This document shows, in pieces, positions 1 to 6,258 of a DNA stretch of 7,276 bases. Where the stretch lies: the NCBI GenBank assembly GCA_900321775.1, contig ONXE01000095.1, positions 1 to 7,276 of the forward strand. The letters run 5' to 3'. The DNA is from an uncultured Bacteroidales bacterium (lineage in GTDB: Bacteria > Bacteroidota > Bacteroidia > Bacteroidales > Paludibacteraceae). The position numbers and the translations under genes are program-made. Below the pieces are notes generated by a model. That model was not told the origin of the DNA. It saw nothing but the letters and a program-made list of their open reading frames with translations, and ran no database searches. How positions within the stretch are numbered: position 1 is the stretch's first letter; every line of letters starts with the position of its first letter.

Positions 1-42
1 TCGTACGAGATTGTCAAAGCGAAATATAATAAGAAGAAATAA
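1..42 (+). CDS. MmcQ/YjbR-family protein, C-terminal end only (partial at window edge)
   Basis: Frame 1 is open from the left edge and reads SYEIVKAKYNKKK followed by TAA at 40-42. The complete YjbR-family protein at 5348-5695 ends SYEIVKAKYTKKK, a single residue difference over the 13 visible. At DNA level 36 of 42 bases match between 1-42 and 5654-5695, and most differences are silent. I therefore infer that this is the tail of a second YjbR-like gene of about 115 codons lying mostly upstream. It ends 5 bases before the CDF transporter start, which suggests co-transcription. Only 13 residues are visible, so the family call rests entirely on the match to the downstream paralogue. Confidence 0.72.
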   Translation, partial: SYEIVKAKYNKKK

Positions 43-47
43 AACAG

Positions 48-956
48 ATGACGCGAGAGAAAGAGATTATACGAATCACCCTATGGGGTAGCGTGGTTAA
101 TGTGGCATTAACTGCCTTGAAGTTCGTGGCGGGAATCATAGGTTGCTCGGCTGCGATGATAGCGGATGCCGTACATTCGTTGAGCGACCTGCTGACGGAT
201 TTTGTGGTGCTTCTTTTTGTGAAGATCAGCAGTCGTCCGGCGGACAGTGAGCACCCCTATGGTCACGGTAAATATGAGACACTGGCCACTACTATCGTGG
301 CTATTGCGCTCTTGGTGGCAGGTGGTGTCTTGGCGGCGGAGGGTGTGCAGAAGATAGTGAGTGCGCAGCACGGCGCGGAACTGGTGATGCCTGGTCGGAT
401 AGCCTTATGGGCGGCGCTCATCAGCATAGCAGCGAAAGAAATCATCTATTGGCTTACGGTCCATGTCAGCCGTCGTGTCAACTCACCGGCTCTGGAAGCC
501 AATGCCTGGCACCATCGCACAGACGCGTTGTCGTCGGTAGCTACGGCGGTCGGAATAGGCGGAGCGTTGTTGTTTGGCGGTCAATGGGCTATTCTGGATC
601 CGATAGCCGCTGTGCTGGTAAGTATCTTCATCATCGTCACAGCCGGCAAACTGCTGCATGAAGCCGTACAGGATTTGATGGAGAAACGTTTGCCGGAAGA
701 AGTGGAGCAACAGATCCGCGAGATCGTAGCACAGGACAGCGAGATGAGCGAGATGCACCATCTCCGTACGCGCCGTGTGGGCAATGTGTACTCGATTGAG
801 ATGCACTTGCGCATGCATGGAAACGTGTCGCTATACGAGGCGCACAGGCATAGTGTCCTTCTGGAGCAAAAACTGCGTGAACGTTTCGGCGCAGCGACGA
901 TGATAACCATCCATCTGGAACCGCTCAAAGCCAATGGCGTTTATTTACCCGATTAA
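48..956 (+). CDS. Cation diffusion facilitator (CDF) family divalent metal exporter
   Basis: A 302-residue inner-membrane protein, the usual CDF length. These proteins export Zn2+, Fe2+, Mn2+ or similar ions from the cytoplasm in exchange for protons. Six hydrophobic segments lie near residues 12-34, 37-58, 81-103, 117-138, 158-177 and 180-201. The TM2 signature is present as ADAVHSLSD, followed by the loop HPYGHGK (69-75). By analogy with E. coli YiiP, the transport site would be H43 and D47 in TM2 with H155 and D159 at TM5. This HxxxD/HxxxD set is commonly linked to zinc, but I cannot fix the metal. The C-terminal part (about 205-292) fits the cytoplasmic ferredoxin-like dimerisation domain and has histidines at 237, 238, 253, 257, 266, 268 and 289 that could bind regulatory metal. 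The ATG at 48 lies 5 bases after the preceding stop, and the N-terminus aligns with the family from there. Confidence 0.95.
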   Translation: MTREKEIIRITLWGSVVNVALTALKFVAGIIGCSAAMIADAVHSLSDLLTDFVVLLFVKISSRPADSEHPYGHGKYETLATTIVAIALLVAGGVLAAEGVQKIVSAQHGAELVMPGRIALWAALISIAAKEIIYWLTVHVSRRVNSPALEANAWHHRTDALSSVATAVGIGGALLFGGQWAILDPIAAVLVSIFIIVTAGKLLHEAVQDLMEKRLPEEVEQQIREIVAQDSEMSEMHHLRTRRVGNVYSIEMHLRMHGNVSLYEAHRHSVLLEQKLRERFGAATMITIHLEPLKANGVYLPD

Positions 957-971
957 TAGAACTGATAGCAT

Positions 972-1472
972 ATGAGTAAGTTTCGTGCAATAGCCGGCTA
1001 TGTGCTCGGCGGAGTGATGTTCGTGGTGTTGTTGCCGACGATCATGTGGTTGGCATCAGGTATGCCGGCATTGGAGCATATCGGCGTGTGTCGCGCATCG
1101 ATAACAGGTGTGCTGATTATCGGCGGTTTGGCTCTCAGTATATGGACGATCGTGTATATGAAACGTCGCGGCAAAGGCAATCCGATGGACGCTTTTGATC
1201 ATGAGATAGGTCCGCGCACCCAACATCTAATGGTGGATGGACCGTATCGGCTCAACCGCAATCCTATGTTGACGGGGACGTTCATCTATCTGCTCGGTTA
1301 TATCGTGTGGCTCTGGACGTGGCAAGCTTTGCTTGTTTGGGTTATCTTCGTGGCTATCATGATAGTACAAGTACTGAGCGAAGAGAAACGGCTGCGCCGT
1401 GATTTCGGCGAGGAATATGAAGCTTATTGCCGCCGTACCGGCCGGTTTCTGCCATGGACATGTAAAAAATGA
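972..1472 (+). CDS. Integral membrane methyltransferase, isoprenylcysteine carboxyl methyltransferase/PEMT-like
   Basis: A 166-residue protein of the small membrane methyltransferase superfamily that includes ICMT and phospholipid N-methyltransferases. These use S-adenosylmethionine at the membrane face. Hydrophobic segments lie near residues 8-29, 43-64, 98-112 and 114-135. The family's C-terminal motifs are all visible: GPYRLNRNPML at 90-100, E137-E138, then FGEEYEAYCRRTGRFLPW (145-162). Bacterial members are annotated as isoprenylcysteine carboxylmethyltransferase family proteins, but bacteria generally lack prenylated CAAX proteins. The real substrate is therefore unknown, perhaps a lipid or small hydrophobic molecule. 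It follows the CDF gene by 15 bases. Its stop overlaps the start of the hydrolase gene (ATGA at 1469-1472), implying coupled translation. The ATG at 972 is directly followed by a plausible first membrane segment. Confidence 0.9.
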   Translation: MSKFRAIAGYVLGGVMFVVLLPTIMWLASGMPALEHIGVCRASITGVLIIGGLALSIWTIVYMKRRGKGNPMDAFDHEIGPRTQHLMVDGPYRLNRNPMLTGTFIYLLGYIVWLWTWQALLVWVIFVAIMIVQVLSEEKRLRRDFGEEYEAYCRRTGRFLPWTCKK

Positions 1473-2197
1473 ACTTCCAAATTTTCGGCAGCGAAAAAGC
1501 CCCGACGTTATTGCTCATTCCCGGATTGGGAGTGTCGTACGAGATATTCCTTCCGCTCATTCGTTTGGTGGAAGAGCGGTTTCGTATCATAGCCGTGGAG
1601 GTGGACGGTTTTACGCTTGGCAAGCACACATGCTTCACCTCTGTTGACGACCAAGCTTCGCAAATCATTGCCTATGTGCAAGCACATTACGACAGACATT
1701 TGGATTGTGCCTATGGGCTGTCGCTTGGCGGCAAAATCCTTTCGCGTATCTTAGAACGCAACGAGCTGACCATCGACCATGCTATCCTTGACGCGGCTCC
1801 TTTGCTGCCCTTGCCCAAATGGCTCGTCAATCCTTTGCGGCACTACCAGGCAATCAATGTCTGGACTTGCTACCACTGGACGGGATTTTGGAAAGCCGTC
1901 TTCCGCAACCACTATTTCGACGTGCTGCTGGACGAATGCAAGAAAACATGGCCGTGGGGTGGCAGACAGGCCGTCTTAGATGGCTACAAGTCCGTTTATA
2001 CCAATAAGTTGGAATCTATCTCCGGCAATGACATCCATTTCTGGTATGGCACGAAAGAAGCGTTTGTCGCCAAACCGCAAGCGAAACATCTGCTTTCGCT
2101 TTATCCTCAGGCACATGTCGAGATTTTCGAAGGCATGAACCATGGTCAGCTCCTTGTCGATCATCCGAAAGAGATAGTCCAACGAATCAAAGCATAA
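1469..2197 (+). CDS. Alpha/beta hydrolase fold protein
   Basis: A 242-residue protein with the alpha/beta hydrolase layout and no signal peptide or membrane segment, so probably cytoplasmic. An early strand and oxyanion-loop region reads LLLIPGLGVSYEIF (14-27). The nucleophile elbow is YGLSLGG, with S85 as predicted nucleophile, and the late catalytic histidine is H225 in MNHGQ. The acid after the penultimate strand sits in WYGTKEAF, where E197 takes the place usually held by Asp in GxxD. That assignment is by motif position only. A cap-like insertion rich in Trp, Tyr and His lies around 115-165. The substrate cannot be told; esterase, thioesterase or lipase-like activity are all possible. 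The start codon overlaps the stop of the upstream methyltransferase by 4 bases, and the DUF4153 gene begins 6 bases after its stop. Confidence 0.88.
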   Translation: MNFQIFGSEKAPTLLLIPGLGVSYEIFLPLIRLVEERFRIIAVEVDGFTLGKHTCFTSVDDQASQIIAYVQAHYDRHLDCAYGLSLGGKILSRILERNELTIDHAILDAAPLLPLPKWLVNPLRHYQAINVWTCYHWTGFWKAVFRNHYFDVLLDECKKTWPWGGRQAVLDGYKSVYTNKLESISGNDIHFWYGTKEAFVAKPQAKHLLSLYPQAHVEIFEGMNHGQLLVDHPKEIVQRIKA

Positions 2198-2203
2198 TAA
2201 AAT

Positions 2204-3853
2204 ATGAATATCCAAAATCTAAAACAGCGATTGTCGCCGAGAAACATAGGCGAATCAATCATGCGCGTGGTGATGCGCTTCCCTGTAGCGGTTTTGTTTC
2301 TGGTGACCTTAACCGCCATGCTCTCGTATCTGTTACTAACAGAAAACGAACCCGGTCGTGTTGTCCTTTGTGTCCTCTGTTTCTTATGTGCGGGTACATT
2401 GATCAGCCTTGCTACATCGCTGTGGGGCGAAGAGCAGAGCAACAAGCGCAGAAGATGGGTGGCAGAAGGTGTCTCTTTGGTACTATGTGGTGTATATTGC
2501 GTTCTCCTCTTTTTGACAGACATTATTCCTGATCGCGGACTTCCGGCATTCTATATCGGCAATATAGCATGGATAGTTGCCATCGTCATTCTCGTCTTGT
2601 TCGGCTCATTTCTCAAAGAGAAAGATGACCTCAAAACATGGCATTTCATTCTGTCGCTGTGTGTGGCGTTACTTATCAGCGGCGTGGTGAGCGGAGTAAT
2701 GAACGGAGGATTAGAGGGATTGCTCTTTGGCACGACGGCGCTTTTTGAGTTTGAACTAAACGAGAAAGCGGCGACTGTTATTATGCTCGTGTGCTCGGTG
2801 TTACTCTTTGGAATGTTGTTCCTTGCTCTGATACCGCGAGGCGAGCGCAAACATAATGCCTCTGCCGAAATGCCTTCTTTCCTGACGAAAGTTGTGTCGT
2901 GGCTGTTATTACCGCTATTGGGTTGTTATATTGTGGTGCTCTATGTCTATGGCATCAATATACTGATTCATTGGGAATTACCTAAAGGTATGCTCTCATG
3001 GCTGGTCTCTGCTGTCATGATAACTTATATCTTTTGCTATGTACTCCTTTATCCGCAGGTGCTGAACAAACAGTCATGGCAAAGCAATGTGCTTACGTTC
3101 TGGCTGCCGATAGTTATTCTACCGCTGTTGGTACTGATGACGGTGGGTGTCGTTCGCCGTTTTATGGACTACGGTATTACGGCTCCCCGGTTGTATCTGC
3201 TGACGTTGTTGATTTGGTTCTATGCGATATGTATCGTTATGCTCGTTGTGCCGCAAAAGCGTTTCCGGCGGATTGCGCTCTCTTTCGCGGCTCTGTTTGT
3301 CTTGTCCTCCGGCCAGCCGCTCAATTACTATCGCATCTGCCGGCCTATACTGACGGCAAAGATAGACAAGATGTTTGATAACAAAGCTTTAACGGCTGAA
3401 GAAACACAGAAACTGCAAGAAGACATAGCATACATGCGAACCAACTACGGGAAAGAATACGCTAACCGTTGGGTTGCAAATGATTCCACATCGGGAGAAT
3501 TGGCTGCACACGAAAAGAGTTGGAAAATTGAGTATTATAACAGAAGCCGGCATTATATCAGTCCGCAAGGATTTGCTACATTCGAGTGGGTTAATAATAT
3601 GACCGACGATAGCCTAGAAAAAGTTACAGAGGATAGTATTTACGACAGTTTTCTGCATGTTGGCTATCAAGATGCTGTCCTGTTGTTCGATACAGCGGCT
3701 ATCCGCCAAGCAATGCAGCTAAAAAAGCCGCTACTTATTCCTTCGTTAGATGGCAAAGTGGCATTCACTCCTGAAGACATCACCATCACAGCATACAAAG
3801 ATCACAAAGTCGAGGTCCAATACAGTGGTTATATTTTCAGCAAAGAAGAATAG
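2204..3853 (+). CDS. DUF4153 domain-containing polytopic membrane protein
   Basis: A 549-residue protein that I recognise as a Bacteroidetes-type DUF4153 protein, a family of unknown function. After a short polar N-terminus there are about ten or eleven hydrophobic segments, near residues 26-46, 52-72, 88-106, 118-137, 146-166, 190-211, 228-250, 264-284, 298-316, 329-349 and 357-370. They end in a basic patch (KRFRR, 352-356) and the last short hydrophobic stretch. From about residue 380 the chain becomes a soluble domain of roughly 170 residues with mixed helix and strand character. This N-terminal membrane and C-terminal soluble plan is usual for the family. No catalytic motif is evident. 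The ATG at 2204 comes 6 bases after the hydrolase stop, with AT-rich sequence and no clear Shine-Dalgarno, as is common in Bacteroidetes. It is followed by a 60-base gap and two lipoprotein genes, so an envelope role is plausible but unproven. Confidence 0.85.
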   Translation: MNIQNLKQRLSPRNIGESIMRVVMRFPVAVLFLVTLTAMLSYLLLTENEPGRVVLCVLCFLCAGTLISLATSLWGEEQSNKRRRWVAEGVSLVLCGVYCVLLFLTDIIPDRGLPAFYIGNIAWIVAIVILVLFGSFLKEKDDLKTWHFILSLCVALLISGVVSGVMNGGLEGLLFGTTALFEFELNEKAATVIMLVCSVLLFGMLFLALIPRGERKHNASAEMPSFLTKVVSWLLLPLLGCYIVVLYVYGINILIHWELPKGMLSWLVSAVMITYIFCYVLLYPQVLNKQSWQSNVLTFWLPIVILPLLVLMTVGVVRRFMDYGITAPRLYLLTLLIWFYAICIVMLVVPQKRFRRIALSFAALFVLSSGQPLNYYRICRPILTAKIDKMFDNKALTAEETQKLQEDIAYMRTNYGKEYANRWVANDSTSGELAAHEKSWKIEYYNRSRHYISPQGFATFEWVNNMTDDSLEKVTEDSIYDSFLHVGYQDAVLLFDTAAIRQAMQLKKPLLIPSLDGKVAFTPEDITITAYKDHKVEVQYSGYIFSKEE

Positions 3854-3874
3854 CAATGCCCTTCCTTCCATTAC

Positions 3875-3891
3875 GCCGAATGGTATTCGGC
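3875..3891. repeat. Perfect 7-bp inverted repeat (hairpin) in the only sizeable intergenic gap
   Basis: GCCGAAT and ATTCGGC flank a 3-base GGT loop, a perfect 7-bp stem. It lies 22 bases after the DUF4153 stop and 23 bases before the lipoprotein ATG, inside the 60-base gap 3854-3913. No T-run follows on the + strand (next bases AGAACAAG) and none precedes it in a way that would serve the minus strand. It is therefore not a standard intrinsic terminator. It could be an mRNA-stability or attenuation hairpin, a protein-binding palindrome, or chance. The rest of the gap shows no recognisable Bacteroides -7/-33 promoter. Confidence 0.5.
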
Positions 3892-3913
3892 AGAACAAGA
3901 TAGTAACAACAAA

Positions 3914-4825
3914 ATGAAAAGAACCATATTTTACATATTAGCCCTTGCCCTCTGCGCGTGCAAGCCTTCCATTCCTTTCCAAACAGCCGTTAATAAGGCT
4001 GATTCGTGCTATATGGCACAAAACTACGAGCAGGCCAACAACTATTACAAACAGGCTTTTCACGCCTCCGATGCCGAGCCGCAGAGTTACCATTATTCCA
4101 ATGCAGCCGCAATCGCAGCTATGGCAGGTGATGAGCAAACGGCATTCATGCGCCTCAACCAATTGATTAACAACGACAAAGAGTGGTACACTTCTAACTT
4201 CGCGGAGAATCCGGACTTTTTGCCATTACATCAATACCCCGAATGGCAAGTGCTGAAGGACACAGTGGAACAAAGGCAACAGCGCATAGAGAAAGATTAT
4301 AATCATGAATTGATTGCACGCCTGCGAACCATCTTCTTGCGCGACCAAGAACCGAGACACGCGTTCTTGTTTGCTTGTCAGACGAAGCCGGATAATCCAG
4401 TCCTACGTGATTCACTCATCCACGCTATGCAACAAGCAGACGAGGTCAATCTGCAAGAAATCCGGGACATCTTTGACACGTACGGTTTTCCGTCTAAAAC
4501 AATAGTAGGCTCGGCGAACTCTGTTATATGGCTTGTAGTCCAGCATAGCGATCTCGATACGCAAAAAGAGTTCTATCCATTCTTGTGCAAAGCGGCAGAA
4601 CAAGGCGAACTGAGCATGGAGGATATAGTTTTGCTGGAAGATCGTATCGCCCTGTTTGAAGGCAAGCCGCAGCGGTACGGATCGCAGATTGTAGAAGATT
4701 CAACAGGAGAGCGAGTGATCTACACTTTGCTCAATACTGATAGTGTGAATATCTGGCGTAGCGCAGCAGGTATGCCTCCGTTGGAAGAATATGCAAAACA
4801 GATGAACGCTAAATGGAATAAATGA
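3914..4825 (+). CDS. Lipoprotein with TPR-like N-terminal region and C-terminal DUF6624 domain
   Basis: A 303-residue predicted lipoprotein. A basic start (MKR), a hydrophobic core and the lipobox-like LCAC place the acylated cysteine at C16, so the protein should be envelope-anchored. Residues about 23-90 look like tetratricopeptide helices, with alternating Ala/Tyr helices such as MAQNYEQANNYYKQAF and a second pair around AAAIAAMAGDEQTAF. A short FAENPDFLPL segment follows, typical of what comes after such repeats in Bacteroidetes lipoproteins. The C-terminal part matches my knowledge of DUF6624: VIWLVVQHSD (204-213), DRIALFEGKPQRYGSQ (243-258) and a closing RSAAGMPPLEEYAKQ (282-296). The function of DUF6624 is not known. 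Its stop overlaps the next lipoprotein's start by 4 bases (4822-4825), so the two lipoproteins are probably made together. The C in place of a small residue at -2 of the lipobox is slightly unusual. Confidence 0.85.
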   Translation: MKRTIFYILALALCACKPSIPFQTAVNKADSCYMAQNYEQANNYYKQAFHASDAEPQSYHYSNAAAIAAMAGDEQTAFMRLNQLINNDKEWYTSNFAENPDFLPLHQYPEWQVLKDTVEQRQQRIEKDYNHELIARLRTIFLRDQEPRHAFLFACQTKPDNPVLRDSLIHAMQQADEVNLQEIRDIFDTYGFPSKTIVGSANSVIWLVVQHSDLDTQKEFYPFLCKAAEQGELSMEDIVLLEDRIALFEGKPQRYGSQIVEDSTGERVIYTLLNTDSVNIWRSAAGMPPLEEYAKQMNAKWNK

Positions 4826-5343
4826 TGAATAGAGTATTGTTTTTTATATCTATGGCCTTTGCCCTCTGCTCCTGTGCAGTACAAAGGACAACCACAAGTG
4901 AGGAGTTCGCAAAAGACGTGCAGAAAGACATCCCGTTCAAGGTAAGCGAACTGAAGGCGGTTAGCAACCACGACAACACCTATTCCTTCCGCAGCGATGC
5001 CTATATCGGTCTTCTGCCGGACTACGAGGTGGACAGCGAAGGAGCCTGCATGATCTACCAGACTACGTTTGCCCCGACCCACTACACACAGCCGACCAAC
5101 GTCATCTGGCGGAACATCGTCATCAACAAACGGGATAAACGTGTCCTCTGTATCGACCGTCTCGTTAAGGACAACAGGACTTTCGGCTATGTCTATGTGC
5201 TGCAATCGGAGACGGCGCGGTACAGCGACTCCGGCACTTTCCATTGGGATGTGAGTAACCCCAAACTGCTGCTCAACGTGAGCGACGCGATAGAAGGCAT
5301 GAGCGAGTTTTCTGTAGTGACGTTGAACGCATTAACGAAATAA
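4822..5343 (+). CDS. Putative lipoprotein of unknown family
   Basis: A 173-residue protein with a short N-terminus, a hydrophobic core (residues 4-14) and a lipobox LCSC with predicted acylated C18, so it is likely membrane-anchored on the outer side. I do not recognise the mature domain. It appears mainly beta-stranded, with alternating patterns such as VIWRNIVINKRDKRVLCIDR and FGYVYVLQSE, and has two cysteines near residues 75 and 113. No catalytic motif is evident. Two start codons stand in tandem (ATGATG at 4822 and 4825). Position 4822 gives the ATGA overlap with the upstream gene, while 4825 would give a product one residue shorter. The YjbR gene starts 4 bases after its stop. Base composition rises from here on compared with the preceding gene. 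Confidence 0.75.
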   Translation: MMNRVLFFISMAFALCSCAVQRTTTSEEFAKDVQKDIPFKVSELKAVSNHDNTYSFRSDAYIGLLPDYEVDSEGACMIYQTTFAPTHYTQPTNVIWRNIVINKRDKRVLCIDRLVKDNRTFGYVYVLQSETARYSDSGTFHWDVSNPKLLLNVSDAIEGMSEFSVVTLNALTK

Positions 5344-5347
5344 GATT

Positions 5348-5695
5348 ATGAACATTGAGGATTACAGGGAATACTGCCTCTCGCTGGGCAGCGATGTAGA
5401 GGAGAAACTGCCGTTTACGGCATTTAGGTATGCGGCGGATGTGTTAGTGTTCTATGTCTGCGGACACATGTTCGCGTTTCTGGACATTGACCATTACGGC
5501 ATTGTGACGCTCAAATGCCAGCCGGAGCGGATAGACGAACTCAAGGCGCGCTATGACTGTATCGGCAAGCCGTTCAATCTGCCGTCCAAATACTGGATAG
5601 GCGTGGATGCCAACGCCGCCGAAGAGGACTTGCTCCGCGACCTCACCCGCAACTCCTACGAGATCGTCAAAGCCAAATATACAAAGAAGAAATGA
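5348..5695 (+). CDS. MmcQ/YjbR family protein
   Basis: A 115-residue protein of the usual length for the MmcQ/YjbR family, which adopts a CyaY-like fold and is often annotated as DNA-binding although its role is poorly defined. Family features visible are the N-terminal MNIEDYREYCLSL, a central hydrophobic hairpin (VLVFYVCGHMFAFLDID, 32-48), LKCQPERIDEL (55-65), the KYWIGVD segment (81-87), and the C-terminal helix ending in SYEIVKAKYTKKK. There is no signal peptide, so it is probably cytoplasmic. It starts 4 bases after the lipoprotein stop, and its own stop overlaps the first acetyltransferase start (ATGA, 5692-5695). A paralogue with nearly the same C-terminus ends at base 42 of the window. 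Confidence 0.92.
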   Translation: MNIEDYREYCLSLGSDVEEKLPFTAFRYAADVLVFYVCGHMFAFLDIDHYGIVTLKCQPERIDELKARYDCIGKPFNLPSKYWIGVDANAAEEDLLRDLTRNSYEIVKAKYTKKK

Positions 5696-6258
5696 CCGAA
5701 TACGAGAAAATGCTTCATAACCTGCCGTATGACTACACGGACAAGGAAGTTCAGGCGAATATCCTGCGGGCGTATTACGCCATGCGCGATCTCAATCAAT
5801 GCGGTGCATGGGACATGGACGAGTTGCACCGTTGTATCAATGCCCTCATCCCGGATGCGCACCCGTCAGTGATCATCTGCCCACCTTTCCATTGCGACCA
5901 CGGCAACCGTATCTCCATCGGCGAGGGTTCGTTGGTCAATTTCAATGGTGTGTTCCTGGACGGCGGCGGCATCACCATCGGTGCCCACACCCTCATCGGG
6001 CCTAACTGCCAACTGCTGACGCCGGACCATCCGCATGACTATCTAGAGCGCCGTCAGACGATAGAGACCGGCAAGCCGATCCGTATCGGCGATGACTGCT
6101 GGCTCGGCGGCGGAGTAATCGTCTGTCCGGGTGTGACCATCGGCAACCGCGTCATCGTAGGAGCCGGTTCGGTTGTGACGCATGACATCCCCGATGATGT
6201 AGTCGTCGCCGGCAATCCCGCCAAAATAATCAAGACAATTGAACAAAAACAACCATGA
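5692..6258 (+). CDS. Sugar O-acetyltransferase, maltose/galactoside acetyltransferase type
   Basis: A 188-residue protein, the typical length of MAT/GAT (Maa/LacA-like) enzymes, which transfer acetyl from acetyl-CoA to a sugar hydroxyl. The N-terminus (MTEYEKMLHN, then DYTDKEVQANILRAY) is the helical Mac domain. From about residue 73 there are left-handed beta-helix hexapeptide repeats: ISIGEG, ITIGAH, TLIGPN, then IRIGDD, WLGGGV, VTIGNR and VIVGAG. By position relative to LacA His115, the catalytic base is H113 in LLTPDHPHD. The closing VVAGNPAKIIKTIE (171-184) is standard for the family. The physiological acceptor cannot be deduced; these enzymes are often generic detoxifying or cell-wall/polysaccharide acetylases. 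The start overlaps the YjbR stop by 4 bases, and the end overlaps the second acetyltransferase by 4 bases. Confidence 0.94.
   Translation: MTEYEKMLHNLPYDYTDKEVQANILRAYYAMRDLNQCGAWDMDELHRCINALIPDAHPSVIICPPFHCDHGNRISIGEGSLVNFNGVFLDGGGITIGAHTLIGPNCQLLTPDHPHDYLERRQTIETGKPIRIGDDCWLGGGVIVCPGVTIGNRVIVGAGSVVTHDIPDDVVVAGNPAKIIKTIEQKQP

Noticed and set aside
483..934. Minus-strand open frames inside the CDF gene
   Set aside because: Low-complexity, Ser/Arg/Cys-rich translations without family similarity, opposite a strongly supported gene.
2998..3378. 126-codon + strand frame inside the DUF4153 gene
   Set aside because: It is a frame-shifted reading of continuous membrane-protein coding sequence, and the DUF4153 frame is intact throughout.
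3826..3913. Possible Bacteroides promoter ahead of the DUF6624 lipoprotein
   Set aside because: TATATTTT near 3834 resembles the -7 element TAnnTTTG only partly, and no TTTG-like -33 element is spaced correctly upstream.
4720..5244. Long minus-strand open frame (174 codons) opposite the second lipoprotein
   Set aside because: It lies fully across two well-supported + strand genes, has no recognisable domain, and its length is explained by the codon use of the opposite strand.
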